Shown: positions 43,506 through 53,100, counted from the first letter of the stretch. The stretch: 64,000 nucleotides of DNA from Chitinophagaceae bacterium (GCA_016720775.1 JADKJX010000009.1:62001-126000); one strand, 5' to 3'. Notes: generated from the letters alone by a model not told the origin. Program-made: numbers and translations.

Positions 43506-44518
43506 TATAATACTTCTTCTAAAACCGGCAACTCTCTGGGTTTAATATTTTTTACGTAGTCGGCAATGTGTTTGATATGATCTGGTGTGGTGCCGCAGCA
43601 ACCCCCTACAATATTCACCCAGCCTTCTTTTGCCCAGTCTTCCAAATAATGCCCGGTCTCTTCGGGCTGCTCATCGTATTCTCCCATGGCGTTTGGTAAG
43701 CCGGCATTGGGATATGCAGAAACATAGCAATTCGCAATCTGCGATAACTCCTCAATATGCGGCCGCATTTCTTTTGCACCCAATGCACAATTCAATCCAA
43801 TGCTTAGCGGGTTGGCGTGCATTACTGAAATGTAAAATGCTTCTAAGGTTTGTCCGCTTAACGTACGTCCGCTTGCATCGGTGATGGTTCCTGAAATAGA
43901 AATGGGTAACTCAGGCTTCCCGGTATCCTGGAAATATTTTTTTATAGCGAAGATGGCTGCTTTGGCATTGAGTGTATCAAAGATGGTTTCTATTAAGAAC
44001 AGGTCAACCCCGCCATCAACCAATCCTTTCACCTGTTCGTAATATGCCTTTACTACCTGGTCGAAGGTAACGGCACGATAACCGGGATTATTTACATCGG
44101 GTGATAAGCTCAATGTTCTGTTCAGCGGGCCAATGGCACCGGCCACAAACCTGGGTTTGGAAGGATCTTTTGCGGTGTATTCATCAGCCGCTTTCCGGGC
44201 AATTTTGGCCCCGGCCACATTTATTTCATATACAAAATCCTCCAGTTTAAAATCTTCCTGTGCAATACTGGTTCCTGCAAATGTGTTGGTCTCAATGATG
44301 TCGGCACCTGCTTCCAGGTATTGCTTGTGTATGCCTTCAATGATCTGCGGTTGCGTAAGATTCAGAATGTCGCTGTTATTCTTTACATCACCGGGCCAGT
44401 CTTTAAAGCGTTCGCCGCGGTAGGTATCTTCCGTTGGTTTGTGCCGCTGGATCATGGTACCCATAGCTCCATCAATGATGAGGATGCGTTCTTTTAAACA
44501 GTCTTGCAGTGTTTTCAT
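43505..44518 (-). CDS. metH: Homocysteine S-methyltransferase domain of split methionine synthase
   Basis: A 337-residue TIM-barrel domain with the N-terminal methionine synthase motifs ERILIIDGAMGTMIQ, ETNTFAGTSIAQEDF, and the zinc-binding cysteines in GLNCALGAKEMRP and VGGCCGTTPDHI. It binds and activates homocysteine. In MetH of Escherichia coli this is fused to the pterin/cobalamin domains; here it is a separate gene, 52 bases upstream of the rest. A strong promoter lies about 170 bases before its start. Confidence 0.94.
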   Translation of the reverse strand: MKTLQDCLKERILIIDGAMGTMIQRHKPTEDTYRGERFKDWPGDVKNNSDILNLTQPQIIEGIHKQYLEAGADIIETNTFAGTSIAQEDFKLEDFVYEINVAGAKIARKAADEYTAKDPSKPRFVAGAIGPLNRTLSLSPDVNNPGYRAVTFDQVVKAYYEQVKGLVDGGVDLFLIETIFDTLNAKAAIFAIKKYFQDTGKPELPISISGTITDASGRTLSGQTLEAFYISVMHANPLSIGLNCALGAKEMRPHIEELSQIANCYVSAYPNAGLPNAMGEYDEQPEETGHYLEDWAKEGWVNIVGGCCGTTPDHIKHIADYVKNIKPRELPVLEEVL

Positions 44519-44686
44519 TTATCAATGAATTAAGTGAACGGGATGAACCGCTTTAAAATGATCACCACAAACTTTTAAACGAGAATCAATCCGGGAGAAG
44601 TATTGCAGAATTGCTTTCGTTTATTAGTTCAGTTGGCGGAATGATCAACAGGCCGAACAATAAACAAATCTGCCTGTAAACAGGCA
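44519..44686 (-). promoter_or_regulatory. Long leader of the metH operon with 5' hairpin
   Basis: From the promoter at 44687-44716 to the ATG at 44518 the leader is about 160 bases. It begins with a small hairpin GCCTG-TTTA-CAGGC. No consensus of the cobalamin or SAM riboswitches known to me is recognised, but the length is unusual for this genome's otherwise short leaders. Confidence 0.4.
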
Positions 44687-44716
44687 CAAAAATATGATAA
44701 GGGAATGATTCTGCAA
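44687..44716 (-). promoter_or_regulatory. Promoter of the metH operon
   Basis: On the minus strand TTG (44716-44714), exactly 19 bases, TATTTTTG (44694-44687): a perfect Bacteroidota consensus promoter. Confidence 0.75.
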
Positions 44717-44750
44717 AAATTGATATGCCCGGATCCGGGCCCTGCAACAG

Positions 44751-45301
44751 CTAGTTCTTTTTTTCGTAAGTGCAGTTAACGGTCAGCTCAACCGTTTCAG
44801 CAATGTTGTTCTTTACACCTGCGGGTATCTTTATGTTGTAATCTTTGGGCTTTATTTTAAAAGTGGAAGTTGCCGAGATGCTCCCCTTTTTTATAGTAAG
44901 CTTGCCGGGTACCGATACTTCTTTGGTTACCCCATGAATACTTAAGTTCCCGGAAACCGTTACGTTATAAATACCGTCTTTACCAAAATTCATATCCTTC
45001 AGGTTGCTGATGGTGCCTTTAAAGGTTGATTTTGGATATTTAGCACTTTCTATATAATCCTCATTGAAATGTTCTTCCATCAAAGCCTTTTTAAAATGGA
45101 AGGCATTATTAAGCAGCGAAAACTGGAGGTCACCGGTAGCGGTATTCACGATGCTTATCACCTGGTTGTTATCTGCTTTTATATCCTCCATTATGGTAGA
45201 AGAAAAGAAAGAGATGTAACCATTCTTTGTAAAAATAACTGGGCCGTGCCATTGAGGTAAAAGCAAAACAACAGTAAACTGATCACTGCAATTTTTTTCA
45301 T
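44751..45301 (-). CDS. YceI family protein, signal peptide in a different frame (frameshift)
   Basis: The YceI lipocalin-like domain is clear from about 45238 down: FTKNGYISFFSSTIMEDI, LQFSLLNNAFHFKKALMEEHFNEDYIESAKYPKSTFKG, GNLSIHGVTKEVSVPG. YceI proteins are periplasmic and bind isoprenoid-like lipids. A good signal peptide (KKIAVISLLLFCFYLNGTAQ) starts at 45301 but is one frame off; adding a G after GCCCAG at 45239 would join it to VIFTKNG. The in-frame TTG-type start at 45266 would make a protein without export signal. The gene is therefore either damaged or misread by one base. Confidence 0.88.
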
Positions 45302-45309
45302 GGAGTATT

Positions 45310-45747
45310 TTATTTGGTAAATGGATAACCTCTTACTAAGAACACATCTCCGGGTAGGCCCATTTCGGCATCGCCACTGATGTAACCACTGCAGATGCCT
45401 TTAACGGTAACAGAGGCTCCCTCTTTTACTGCGTTCGTTTTTTCTTCCATGGTACAATTAATATAGGCACCCGAAACGGGTGTTTTTATGAGTATGATCT
45501 GCTGATCTTGCTGGTTGAGTGCCAGTCGGGCCACTTCCCCGGTTACCTGTACCACCTTATCGGTGTAAAGTGTTCTTGCTTTTGCAGAATCTGTAATGAA
45601 ATTATTGTATAATTCGGTGGCCGTGATCTTTACTCCGCTGGCATCCTTCACCTCTTTATGTGGCTTATTCCACAGCATATAACCCGTAATGGCTGCCGCC
45701 AGCACAATACATATTGCTGCTATAAGGATTATTCTCTTCCTGCTCAT
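45310..45747 (-). CDS. OB-fold (tRNA_anti-like) membrane-anchored protein
   Basis: A 145-residue protein with an N-terminal membrane anchor or uncleaved signal (IILIAAICIVLAAAITGYML) and a C-terminal OB-fold of the tRNA_anti-like type: ITATELYNNFITDSAKARTLYTDKVVQVTGEVARL, NCTMEEKTNAVKEGASVTVKGICSGY. Function unknown; probably periplasmic. It sits 8 bases upstream of the YceI gene and likely shares its transcript. Confidence 0.8.
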   Translation of the reverse strand: MSRKRIILIAAICIVLAAAITGYMLWNKPHKEVKDASGVKITATELYNNFITDSAKARTLYTDKVVQVTGEVARLALNQQDQQIILIKTPVSGAYINCTMEEKTNAVKEGASVTVKGICSGYISGDAEMGLPGDVFLVRGYPFTK

Positions 45748-45788
45748 TCCAGGATATGAATCGGAAGCAGGAGGAAAAAGGTTGCTAA

Positions 45789-46427
45789 TTAACTGCCTGA
45801 AAGGATAAAATTCTCGACCGGGATGCGGTTGCTGATGCTTTTTGCCAGGGTCATCTCATCGGCGTATTCCAGTTCGCCACCAAAGGAAATGCCCCGGGCA
45901 ATGGTGGTGATCTTTACGGGCCGGGGTTTGGCACCCTGGGCAGCCAGTTTTTTACTGATATAATATATAGTGGTATCGCCCTGGATGGTAGGACTGAGTG
46001 CAAAGATGATCTCAGTAATTCCCTCTTTTGAAATACGATCAACTAACGAATCAATGGTCAGTTCTTCGGGCCCGATGCCATCCAGCGGGGAGATGATGCC
46101 GCCCAGTACATGATAGATGCCATTGAACTGTTGGGTGCTTTCAATGGCGATCACATCCCGGATATTTTCCACCACGCAAAGCATATCCTGCCTGCGCATG
46201 GCATTGCTGCAGATGTTACAAAGTGCTGCATCGGAAATATTGTAACAGCGCCGGCAGAATTTTATTTCGTTCCGCATTTTTGCGATCACCTCACTGAACT
46301 GGTTTACTTCGGCATTATCCTGCTTGATGAGATGCAGCACCAGGCGCAATGCCGTTTTCTTGCCAATGCCGGGCAATTTGGCAAATTCATTTACTGCATT
46401 TTCTAAAAGGGAAGAGGAGAAGATCAT
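45789..46427 (-). CDS. recR: Recombination protein RecR
   Basis: A 212-residue RecR with the HhH DNA-binding start (LPGIGKKTALRLVLHL), the four-Cys zinc finger (CRRCYNISDAALCNIC), the Toprim domain (LCVVENIRDVIAIE, GGIISPLDGIGPEEL) and the Walker-B-like ARGISFGGELEYADEMTL end. It loads RecA at gaps together with RecO (and RecF). Normal length. Confidence 0.96.
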   Translation of the reverse strand: MIFSSSLLENAVNEFAKLPGIGKKTALRLVLHLIKQDNAEVNQFSEVIAKMRNEIKFCRRCYNISDAALCNICSNAMRRQDMLCVVENIRDVIAIESTQQFNGIYHVLGGIISPLDGIGPEELTIDSLVDRISKEGITEIIFALSPTIQGDTTIYYISKKLAAQGAKPRPVKITTIARGISFGGELEYADEMTLAKSISNRIPVENFILSGS

Positions 46428-46453
46428 GGTATAAAGTTAATGGATAATGGGGC

Positions 46454-46554
46454 AATGGATAATTGATAATTTTTCAAATTCAAAACACCCGGTTGTATAG
46501 TTTACTGCTTTGAAATTGGGGCATTATCCATTTTAAAATTATCAATTATCCATT
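46454..46554. repeat. Perfect 20-bp inverted repeat flanking an intergenic segment
   Basis: AATGGATAATTGATAATTTT at 46454-46473 and its exact complement at 46535-46554, 61 bases apart, with further nested TGGATAAT/ATTATCCA. The right arm ends at the stop of the Ig-like lipoprotein gene (46553). Phrases of this kind recur in intergenic regions of the phylum. Confidence 0.8.
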
Positions 46555-47941
46555 ACAATTTTATATCCCGCTCGTTATCCCAGTTAGCTTTTATACTTAG
46601 CTTCTGCGGAAGCGTGGTCACTTTTTCGGGTTGCAGTTTTTTTGAATAATCGCCGTGGTCCCACTTGCCGTTTTGATTTGCGTCGAATAATATCCGTACC
46701 TCGTATTCACCAGGCGTCAGCATCTTGTTGCTCCATTCCATAGTCTTTACGGGGAAACTTTCCTTCACTTCCTCACCCTGTACAAACTGCAACAGGGGAT
46801 GTTTGCCCAGGTCGAGGTTGCTGAACCGCAATACCACGTTGCCATAATCTTCCTGTCTTCTTGTGATAAAACGTATGGTATCCTGTTTTGCAAGATGATT
46901 GCCTGATGAATCGGAAACAGCGGTAGTGTCCATTACCAGCCGGTAGTGCGTTTCCTGCTGCCAGGCAACAGCCAGGCTGAGCCGGGTTCGGTTGCTGTCG
47001 ATGCTCCATGTTGCAGGGATCCGTTTGTAATTACTGTCGGTTAAAACCAGTTTTGCCGTATCAAATTTCTTAAGTGGCTTATTAAAACTTATTTCAAAAG
47101 GGGAGAGCAGGTCCTGGGATTGATAAGAGACGGGTAAGGAAAACCGTAACTTTTTTTCAGGAGTGGGCTTGGTAGTTGCTGCAATGCGGCTCTCTTTTTC
47201 AAGTGCAGATGCATATAATATTACCGGCGTAGTGGTTGCCGAAACACGGATGTCTGCATCGGCAAAGGCAAATAATTCCTTTTTTGAATTGTATGTCTTT
47301 CCGCCATCGCCATCCTTTAATGCATATATTTTGAAATTGCCTTCCGGCAGGTTAATGAAACTGAAGCTGCCGTCGCCTGCAAGCCGGGCCATGTAATCGG
47401 GCTTTCTTTTTTGTACGGAAGAATCATCTGCATTCCGGTAAAGTAAAGCAATTAAGGTGCTGTCGGCCTTACCGGTTTCGGCTACCAATACCTTTCCATC
47501 CAGTGTAAGTGAATCAATATTGTTTCCGGTGGAGAATACAAAAGTAAAATCCTTCATCGGGTTCCCTTCATTATTATCAACGATGGCTTTGCCAAAATTG
47601 ATGCTGTAGGTGGTATTGGGTAACAGGGTGTCTTTGAGTTTTACAGTCACCGTTCTTAATTTGTAATCGATCTGCGGTTGTCTTTTAGGAAAGGGAGAGA
47701 TGAGCACATTGGTCTGCACTTCTTTCAACTCGATGTATTCATTAAATGTGAGGGTGATCTTATTGCCCGTTACATTGGTGCTGTGTATTTTGGGCGATGC
47801 ACTTACCAATACCGGGGGAATGGAATCTCTTGGCCCGCCCGTTGGCATTCCGATCTGTGCACAGCCGCCACTGCTTATTGCAAAAAAATAAATGAGCGAA
47901 GCAGAAAAAAGAAGATAAAGTAACCTGTTCAATTTCATCAA
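46553..47941 (-). CDS. Ig-like domain lipoprotein
   Basis: 462 residues with a lipoprotein signal (SGGC, Cys27; second Met start possible at 47938). After the QIGMPTGGPRDSIPP start comes an Ig-like domain of the Big_5/SbsA type (PPVLVSASPKIHSTNVTGNKITLTFNEYIELKEV ... LPNTTYSINFGKAIVDNNEGNP), then a carboxypeptidase-regulatory-like beta domain (about 145-215) and further Ig-like strands. The end (GEYEVRILFDANQNGKWDHGDY) has a Ca-binding-like DANQNGKWD loop. The family is common on the cell surface of Bacteroidota; no activity is known. Confidence 0.85.
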   Translation of the reverse strand: MMKLNRLLYLLFSASLIYFFAISSGGCAQIGMPTGGPRDSIPPVLVSASPKIHSTNVTGNKITLTFNEYIELKEVQTNVLISPFPKRQPQIDYKLRTVTVKLKDTLLPNTTYSINFGKAIVDNNEGNPMKDFTFVFSTGNNIDSLTLDGKVLVAETGKADSTLIALLYRNADDSSVQKRKPDYMARLAGDGSFSFINLPEGNFKIYALKDGDGGKTYNSKKELFAFADADIRVSATTTPVILYASALEKESRIAATTKPTPEKKLRFSLPVSYQSQDLLSPFEISFNKPLKKFDTAKLVLTDSNYKRIPATWSIDSNRTRLSLAVAWQQETHYRLVMDTTAVSDSSGNHLAKQDTIRFITRRQEDYGNVVLRFSNLDLGKHPLLQFVQGEEVKESFPVKTMEWSNKMLTPGEYEVRILFDANQNGKWDHGDYSKKLQPEKVTTLPQKLSIKANWDNERDIKL

Positions 47942-48007
47942 GGACTTTTGAATTACAAACTTAACCCGTTTGGTTTGTTTGTTTCGTTTTTAAATCATAA
48001 AAATCCT

Positions 48008-51000
48008 TTAATCTGCTTCTTCTTCCTGCAGGTCGTGCAGGGCTACGGCCAGTTTGTTGTTCTTTACAAAGTTGCACCAATGGCAGTCTTCTTTGCCACA
48101 GCCTGTATAAAAATCACGTGCCTGTATCTTATGCCACACGTCGGTGATCTGTTGTTTTACCGTTTCCATATCCTGCGGGGAGATGACAATTTTTTCTTTC
48201 CGGTATTCTCCTTTCTTATCCGGCTCCACAAAATCAAATTCGGTGCTGATCACTTTCCAGTCTTTCTGTTCGTAATTATCCACGAGTATCTTATAAAAAA
48301 CGGCCTGCCGCCAGTAGTCGCCGCCATTTGGGTCTTTGTCATGGGGTGCTTTCATTTTTGGAATGGCATTCTCTATGTTGCCGCTTTTATAGTCCACCAC
48401 ATTCACTTCCTTGCCGTTGAACTCCAGCTTATCTAACTTACCTTTTAAGGGAACGCTGTTGTAAACAATGCCCCGTATGTTTCGCTCAACGGCTACCACT
48501 TTATTCCAGGAGTTAATGTATTTATCATAGTAGTTGCGCAATACTTCATCGCCGTATTCCATCCGCCGGTCGAATGCTTCTTTGGTAAAATTTTCGCGGT
48601 GACGGTTCATGTACCAGTTGAAATCTGCGATCATGTCTTCCTTCGGAGAGAATTTATCCTGTTTGCCATCCTGCATCTTGCGGAATAATTTTTCCAATGC
48701 ATGATGTATGGCACTTCCGAATTCCGTGGCTTCGCTTTTGCCGGATGGAATGCGGATGAGGTTTCGGTAATAAAAATTCAACGGGCAGTTGAGGTAACTG
48801 TTCAGGGCGGTTACGTTCATCACAAATTTATCCAGCAGGCTGCTGATGAAGTCTTCTTCGGCCTGTTCGATCTCGGGTGCCTGTGCGGTAAAATGCAATA
48901 GTTCAAATTCCATTTGCTGTTCTGGTGAAAGCGCTATTTTTCCTACCGGTAAATTATGTTCCTCCTGTATCTCTGCAATGAACATAGAAGGTTCCAGTTC
49001 TTTGCCATCGTTCCGGAATTTTGAATATGAGATATAAAGATGTTTTTCGGCACGGGTCAGCGCCACATAGAATAAACGTCGTAATTCTTCTTCATCGGTA
49101 GAAGTTGGCTGCGAAAGGAACATGGTATCCGGCAGTTTATAGCCACCACCCGGTTTGCGTTTCTTTTCCCAGAAAGAGGCATTGGCGCCGGTAAAGAAAA
49201 CATATTCAAACTCAAGTCCTTTGCTTCCATGCGCAGTTAGCAGGTTAACGCCCTTGTCTGTACCACCAACCTGGTTCATGGCAAGAGGTATTCCTTCTTT
49301 TTCCATGAGGTCAAAAATGCTGATCAGTTCTTCCAGGTCCAGCATCGGGTTCCGGCCGCATTCGTCTTTTATGAAATCGAACAAAGCGGTCAGCAATTGC
49401 ATCAATGCGATCTTATCATCACTCTGCATGATGTAATTCAGTATGCCGGCATTTTGTATGATGTGTTCAAATAATTCAGGCAGGGTGATATTGGGCACAT
49501 CAGCAATCAGGCTTTCGATGATGCGGCTGAAACTTTTTAAACCTTCGTGAATTCCGTTATCAAATAAATTCTGCGCAGGCTTATTGGCCTTATCATATAG
49601 AAGCTTCCGGATCGAAGCAGGTTCTTCTTTGTACCGGAGTGCATTTACTTCAACGGCCAGTTTGGCAATTTCAATCGGTGGTATCTTATAAAAATCATAG
49701 TGCAGGATCTCGAAAAGCATTTCATCGCCGCCATAGGGAATGTCATGCTCCGCATTCAGGTAACGTAGTATCTGTACAATTTTGCCGGTAAAAGGATGTA
49801 CCAGCACATCAATGCTCCGTTTGCTGTAGACCGGGATATTTTTTAAACGAAAATACCTGGCAAGTTCCTCGCCGTATTTATTTTCCTTGTAAATAACGGC
49901 GATCCTTCCCGGTTCTGTCTTTTGCTGCAACAGGGCATAAACCCGGTTGGTAATGTCAGCCATTTCTTCTTTCACCGAATTGTATTCATGCAGGGAAGGT
50001 TTATTGGTTAATTCGTTGATCCGCTCATTGGAAGAAACCAATTCTTTACTCAGTCCATCGATCTGCTTAACCAGGCGTTCATCATTCCGGTTGATCAAAG
50101 TTTTAGAAATATCCAGTATGGGTTGTGTGCTGCGGTAATTATTTGTCAGTACAACGGTCAACAGGTCTTTCGAATACCTCGTTGCAAAGGCCAGCATATT
50201 CTCCACGTTGGCGCCCTGGAACCGGTAAATACTCTGGTCATCATCGCCCACTACAAAAACATTTGGTTTGTCCCAATAGCTGATGAGCTGCTGTACCAGT
50301 TTGTTTTGCGTACCGCTGGTATCCTGGTATTCATCCACCAGCAGGTATTGAAATTTTTCCTGGTAATTGGCAAGTATGTTTTTATTCTCTTCAAACACGG
50401 TGATCACCCAGTTGATCATGTCGTCAAAATCGTAGCGGTTTCTCCTGCGCAAAAGTTTTTGAAAATTGTCAAACTCATTTACCGCTGCCCGGAGTTTTTC
50501 CATTTTCTCTTTTTCTTCTTCGATCTTGTCGGTTCGCACATCTCCTTTCCTGAATTCTTTCACCGCCCGTTTGGCAATGTATTCATCCCGGTTGGGGAGG
50601 TCAGCAATGTATTCATCGATCTTTTGATTGATGAATACAGGTGCCCATCCTTCCCGTTTCATGGACGAAAATAAATTCCGGAGATTGTTGATCTCAAAAT
50701 ATACATCGCCCCGGTATCTTTTCAGCGGATGATTTTTTGGAAAGGCATCGATCAGTTGTTTAAAGAGTTCGATCGTTTCCAGTTCCGAAACTGCATCCAG
50801 CGAAGTTTTTTCAAACAGGTTCAGGTTATCCTTGATCACATCATTGCAAAACGCATGAAAGGTATTGATGGATACTTTGTAGGCATCGGCGCCAATGAAC
50901 TGTTGCAACCGTTTGCGCATGGCAATGGTGCCTGCATCGGTATAAGTCAGGCAAAGAATATTTTCGGGCAGGGCATCGGTGTCCAGTAATATCTTCCCGA

Positions 51001-51154
51001 TCCTGGCTGCCAGTATCTGTGTTTTACCGGTGCCCGGCCCGGCGATTACCATCACGGGCCCATCAATAGTATCAACGGCTTTGCGCTGCTGCTCATTGAG
51101 TTTTTGATACTCCTGGTTAAATTTATCCTGTAAGTTCTGTTTGTAGGATTGCAT
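48008..51154 (-). CDS. UvrD/PcrA-type ATP-dependent helicase with C-terminal Fe-S nuclease domain
   Basis: A 1048-residue superfamily 1A helicase. Motif Q/I: NEQQRKAVDT and GPGTGKT (39-45); motif II: LVDEYQDTSGTQN; motif III: VVGDDDQSIYRFQGA; motif IV-VI: TNNYRSTQPI, VNLLTAHGSKGLEFEYVF, RRLFYVALTRAEKHLYI. The last 260 residues form a PD-(D/E)XK nuclease: KLDKLEFNGKEVNVVDYKSGN, with Cys in YLNCPLNFYY and CGKEDCHWC, the four cysteines of an AddB/Cas4-like iron-sulfur staple. Probably acts in double-strand break processing. No AddB partner gene lies next to it. Confidence 0.93.
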   Translation of the reverse strand: MQSYKQNLQDKFNQEYQKLNEQQRKAVDTIDGPVMVIAGPGTGKTQILAARIGKILLDTDALPENILCLTYTDAGTIAMRKRLQQFIGADAYKVSINTFHAFCNDVIKDNLNLFEKTSLDAVSELETIELFKQLIDAFPKNHPLKRYRGDVYFEINNLRNLFSSMKREGWAPVFINQKIDEYIADLPNRDEYIAKRAVKEFRKGDVRTDKIEEEKEKMEKLRAAVNEFDNFQKLLRRRNRYDFDDMINWVITVFEENKNILANYQEKFQYLLVDEYQDTSGTQNKLVQQLISYWDKPNVFVVGDDDQSIYRFQGANVENMLAFATRYSKDLLTVVLTNNYRSTQPILDISKTLINRNDERLVKQIDGLSKELVSSNERINELTNKPSLHEYNSVKEEMADITNRVYALLQQKTEPGRIAVIYKENKYGEELARYFRLKNIPVYSKRSIDVLVHPFTGKIVQILRYLNAEHDIPYGGDEMLFEILHYDFYKIPPIEIAKLAVEVNALRYKEEPASIRKLLYDKANKPAQNLFDNGIHEGLKSFSRIIESLIADVPNITLPELFEHIIQNAGILNYIMQSDDKIALMQLLTALFDFIKDECGRNPMLDLEELISIFDLMEKEGIPLAMNQVGGTDKGVNLLTAHGSKGLEFEYVFFTGANASFWEKKRKPGGGYKLPDTMFLSQPTSTDEEELRRLFYVALTRAEKHLYISYSKFRNDGKELEPSMFIAEIQEEHNLPVGKIALSPEQQMEFELLHFTAQAPEIEQAEEDFISSLLDKFVMNVTALNSYLNCPLNFYYRNLIRIPSGKSEATEFGSAIHHALEKLFRKMQDGKQDKFSPKEDMIADFNWYMNRHRENFTKEAFDRRMEYGDEVLRNYYDKYINSWNKVVAVERNIRGIVYNSVPLKGKLDKLEFNGKEVNVVDYKSGNIENAIPKMKAPHDKDPNGGDYWRQAVFYKILVDNYEQKDWKVISTEFDFVEPDKKGEYRKEKIVISPQDMETVKQQITDVWHKIQARDFYTGCGKEDCHWCNFVKNNKLAVALHDLQEEEAD

Positions 51155-51180
51155 TTAGTTCACCGTTTATACAACTAAGT

Positions 51181-52440
51181 TTAAAAAACTGATCTGCACC
51201 GATACATCTCTCTTATAAAAAATATTCCATCAAATTTGTGATGCCAGGCTGTTTTCAGGCTGTTGAAATGATCGTGCCCCTTCATAAAAAATTCAGACCT
51301 GTCACCCGGATTCTCCCTGTTGAATTTGCTGAGATCGGTAAATGCAAAATTATAGGATTCGTTTATCCAGTTTTCAAAACCATTTTTCTTAGGGTCCTTT
51401 ACCGTTTCAGTTTTTGCAGCTGTTATGCGACCGGCAGTGCCCTTGTAAGATGCAAAGCCCAGGGTATATGTTTTTAATGCCGGGCTTTTAATGGCATCAA
51501 ACACTGAGCCCATATAATTATATACATCAATATAACTGTTGTCGTAATGTCCGGCATCTTTTGAGATATGGGCATTTTGTGCCCACACAATTATTTTATC
51601 TGTTGGATATTTTACATTGCTCAGCCACAAGAGATTTTGCGCCATTTGTTTATCCCTTTCGTTAAAAACCACCTGGGGACGGTTTGCGTTGCGGCTGCGG
51701 CTGTTTTCCGAAACCAGGTTGTCCAGCACCACCATCCAGAAATCGTCAGCCGGTAAAACCTTCCCCAACTGGGCTTTAATAGCAAGCAGGTAATTGAGCT
51801 GCCTGCTGTATTGCGTAGTATCTTTTAGTGTACTTCTTTTGCAGGAATCGATAAGTGGAAAAATTTCTGTAGCATAATTGGGTTCCTTTGTTATTGGCAG
51901 GTTGTGCGATTGCAAAACACTGTCCAGTTTTTTAGAAAGATACCTGGAGGAATAATTAAGCACCAGCTGGTTATCGAAACCCGCCAGCTGCATGGGACTG
52001 GCCGAGAATTGTGTTTTTGGAATATACCTTTTAAAGAGGTCCTGGCAGGCATCACAAAGGGACCAGACCGGGAATATATTGCCTTGTGAAAAAATAACAA
52101 CATCACTTTGGTTTTTAGGCAGGTTGCTCCAGCCATAAGTTAATCCAAAGAAATCACTTTCAAATGCCAGTACAGTAAAGCCCTTTTTTTCGTGCAGGTA
52201 CTTTATTAACCTGGTTTTTGCCAGGTAAGCAGGCGCATCGCCATGATCCTGTTCGCCAAGCATCACAATCCGGGCGTCTCCAATGGCATTGCCAATGGCT
52301 TCCAGGTCAGCAAAATCAACCGAGTCAGGCTGGACAGTATTAATAGCAACCGTATTTTGTTGTATATACTTTTTTATGTCCTGTGCATCCGAATAAAAAA
52401 AAGCAATTACTAAGATCAATAAAGAGAAAATTTGTTTCAC
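51181..52440 (-). CDS. Erythromycin esterase family protein, secreted
   Basis: 419 residues with a signal peptide (about 1-20, LLILVIAFFYSDAQ) and the erythromycin-esterase fold motifs: IVMLGEQDHGDAP (the E-x-x-H-G type catalytic block), TVLAFESDFFG, and KIIVWAQNAHISKDAG (W-x-x-N-x-H). Family members hydrolyse macrolide lactones, but most chromosomal ones have other, unknown esterase roles; resistance cannot be assumed. It ends 27 bases upstream of the helicase gene on the same strand. Confidence 0.88.
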   Translation of the reverse strand: MKQIFSLLILVIAFFYSDAQDIKKYIQQNTVAINTVQPDSVDFADLEAIGNAIGDARIVMLGEQDHGDAPAYLAKTRLIKYLHEKKGFTVLAFESDFFGLTYGWSNLPKNQSDVVIFSQGNIFPVWSLCDACQDLFKRYIPKTQFSASPMQLAGFDNQLVLNYSSRYLSKKLDSVLQSHNLPITKEPNYATEIFPLIDSCKRSTLKDTTQYSRQLNYLLAIKAQLGKVLPADDFWMVVLDNLVSENSRSRNANRPQVVFNERDKQMAQNLLWLSNVKYPTDKIIVWAQNAHISKDAGHYDNSYIDVYNYMGSVFDAIKSPALKTYTLGFASYKGTAGRITAAKTETVKDPKKNGFENWINESYNFAFTDLSKFNRENPGDRSEFFMKGHDHFNSLKTAWHHKFDGIFFIREMYRCRSVF

Positions 52441-52551
52441 AAAGTCAGTTTACGTGAATGTAGAAGGAATAGTTATTAAATATAAGTACAAATGTGTGTG
52501 ACAAAGAAACAAAATGAAAATATTGTTGTTATAATGTTCACACGTTAAAAT

Positions 52552-53025
52552 ATGAGTAAAGTTTACAGTCTTAAAACCGTACAGAACATTCCTGTTTCAT
52601 TGGATAAAGCCTGGGATTTTTTCAGCAACCCATCCAATCTACAGGCAATAACGCCCGGTAACCTGGGGTTTAAGATCATTTCCAAATATCATGGCGAAAA
52701 AATGTATGCCGGGCAGGTCATTGAATATAAAGTAAGTCCGCTGTTGGGTATTCCCTTATACTGGATGACGGAGATAACCCATGTGGAAGACAAAAAATAT
52801 TTTGTGGATGAACAGCGCTATGGGCCTTACAGCATGTGGCATCACCAGCATCATTTTAAAACAATTGATGGAGGCTTAGAGATGACAGACATCATACACT
52901 ACAAATTACCGCTTTGGTTTTTAGGAGATATAGCCAACAGCCTGTTTGTAAAAAAACAAATAGATCAGATATTTGAGTATCGTTTTAAAAAGGTGGAAGA
53001 GTTGTTTGGAAAATCCAGCGTTTAA
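52552..53025 (+). CDS. SRPBCC-family ligand-binding protein
   Basis: 157 residues with the START/Bet v1-like beginning VQNIPVSLDKAWDFFSNPSNLQAITPGNLGFKII and the strand pattern ...EYKVSPLLGIPLYWMTEITHVEDKKYFVDEQRYGPYSMWHHQHHF. Similar proteins sit beside photolyase-like or cell-division-inhibitor genes; not here. Cytosolic; ligand unknown. Confidence 0.88.
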   Translation: MSKVYSLKTVQNIPVSLDKAWDFFSNPSNLQAITPGNLGFKIISKYHGEKMYAGQVIEYKVSPLLGIPLYWMTEITHVEDKKYFVDEQRYGPYSMWHHQHHFKTIDGGLEMTDIIHYKLPLWFLGDIANSLFVKKQIDQIFEYRFKKVEELFGKSSV

Positions 53026-53100
53026 AATTGTTGAATATAGTTTAAATGTTGAAGGTTGTTGTTTGTCGGTTTTTAAACCATGTTCAACTTTTCAACTAAA

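Noticed and set aside
44519..44686. Cobalamin or SAM riboswitch before metH
   Set aside because: No conserved core of these riboswitches could be found by eye; kept only as an unexplained leader.
51181..52440. Macrolide resistance gene
   Set aside because: The fold matches erythromycin esterases, but most chromosomal members with signal peptides have unknown roles; resistance cannot be claimed.
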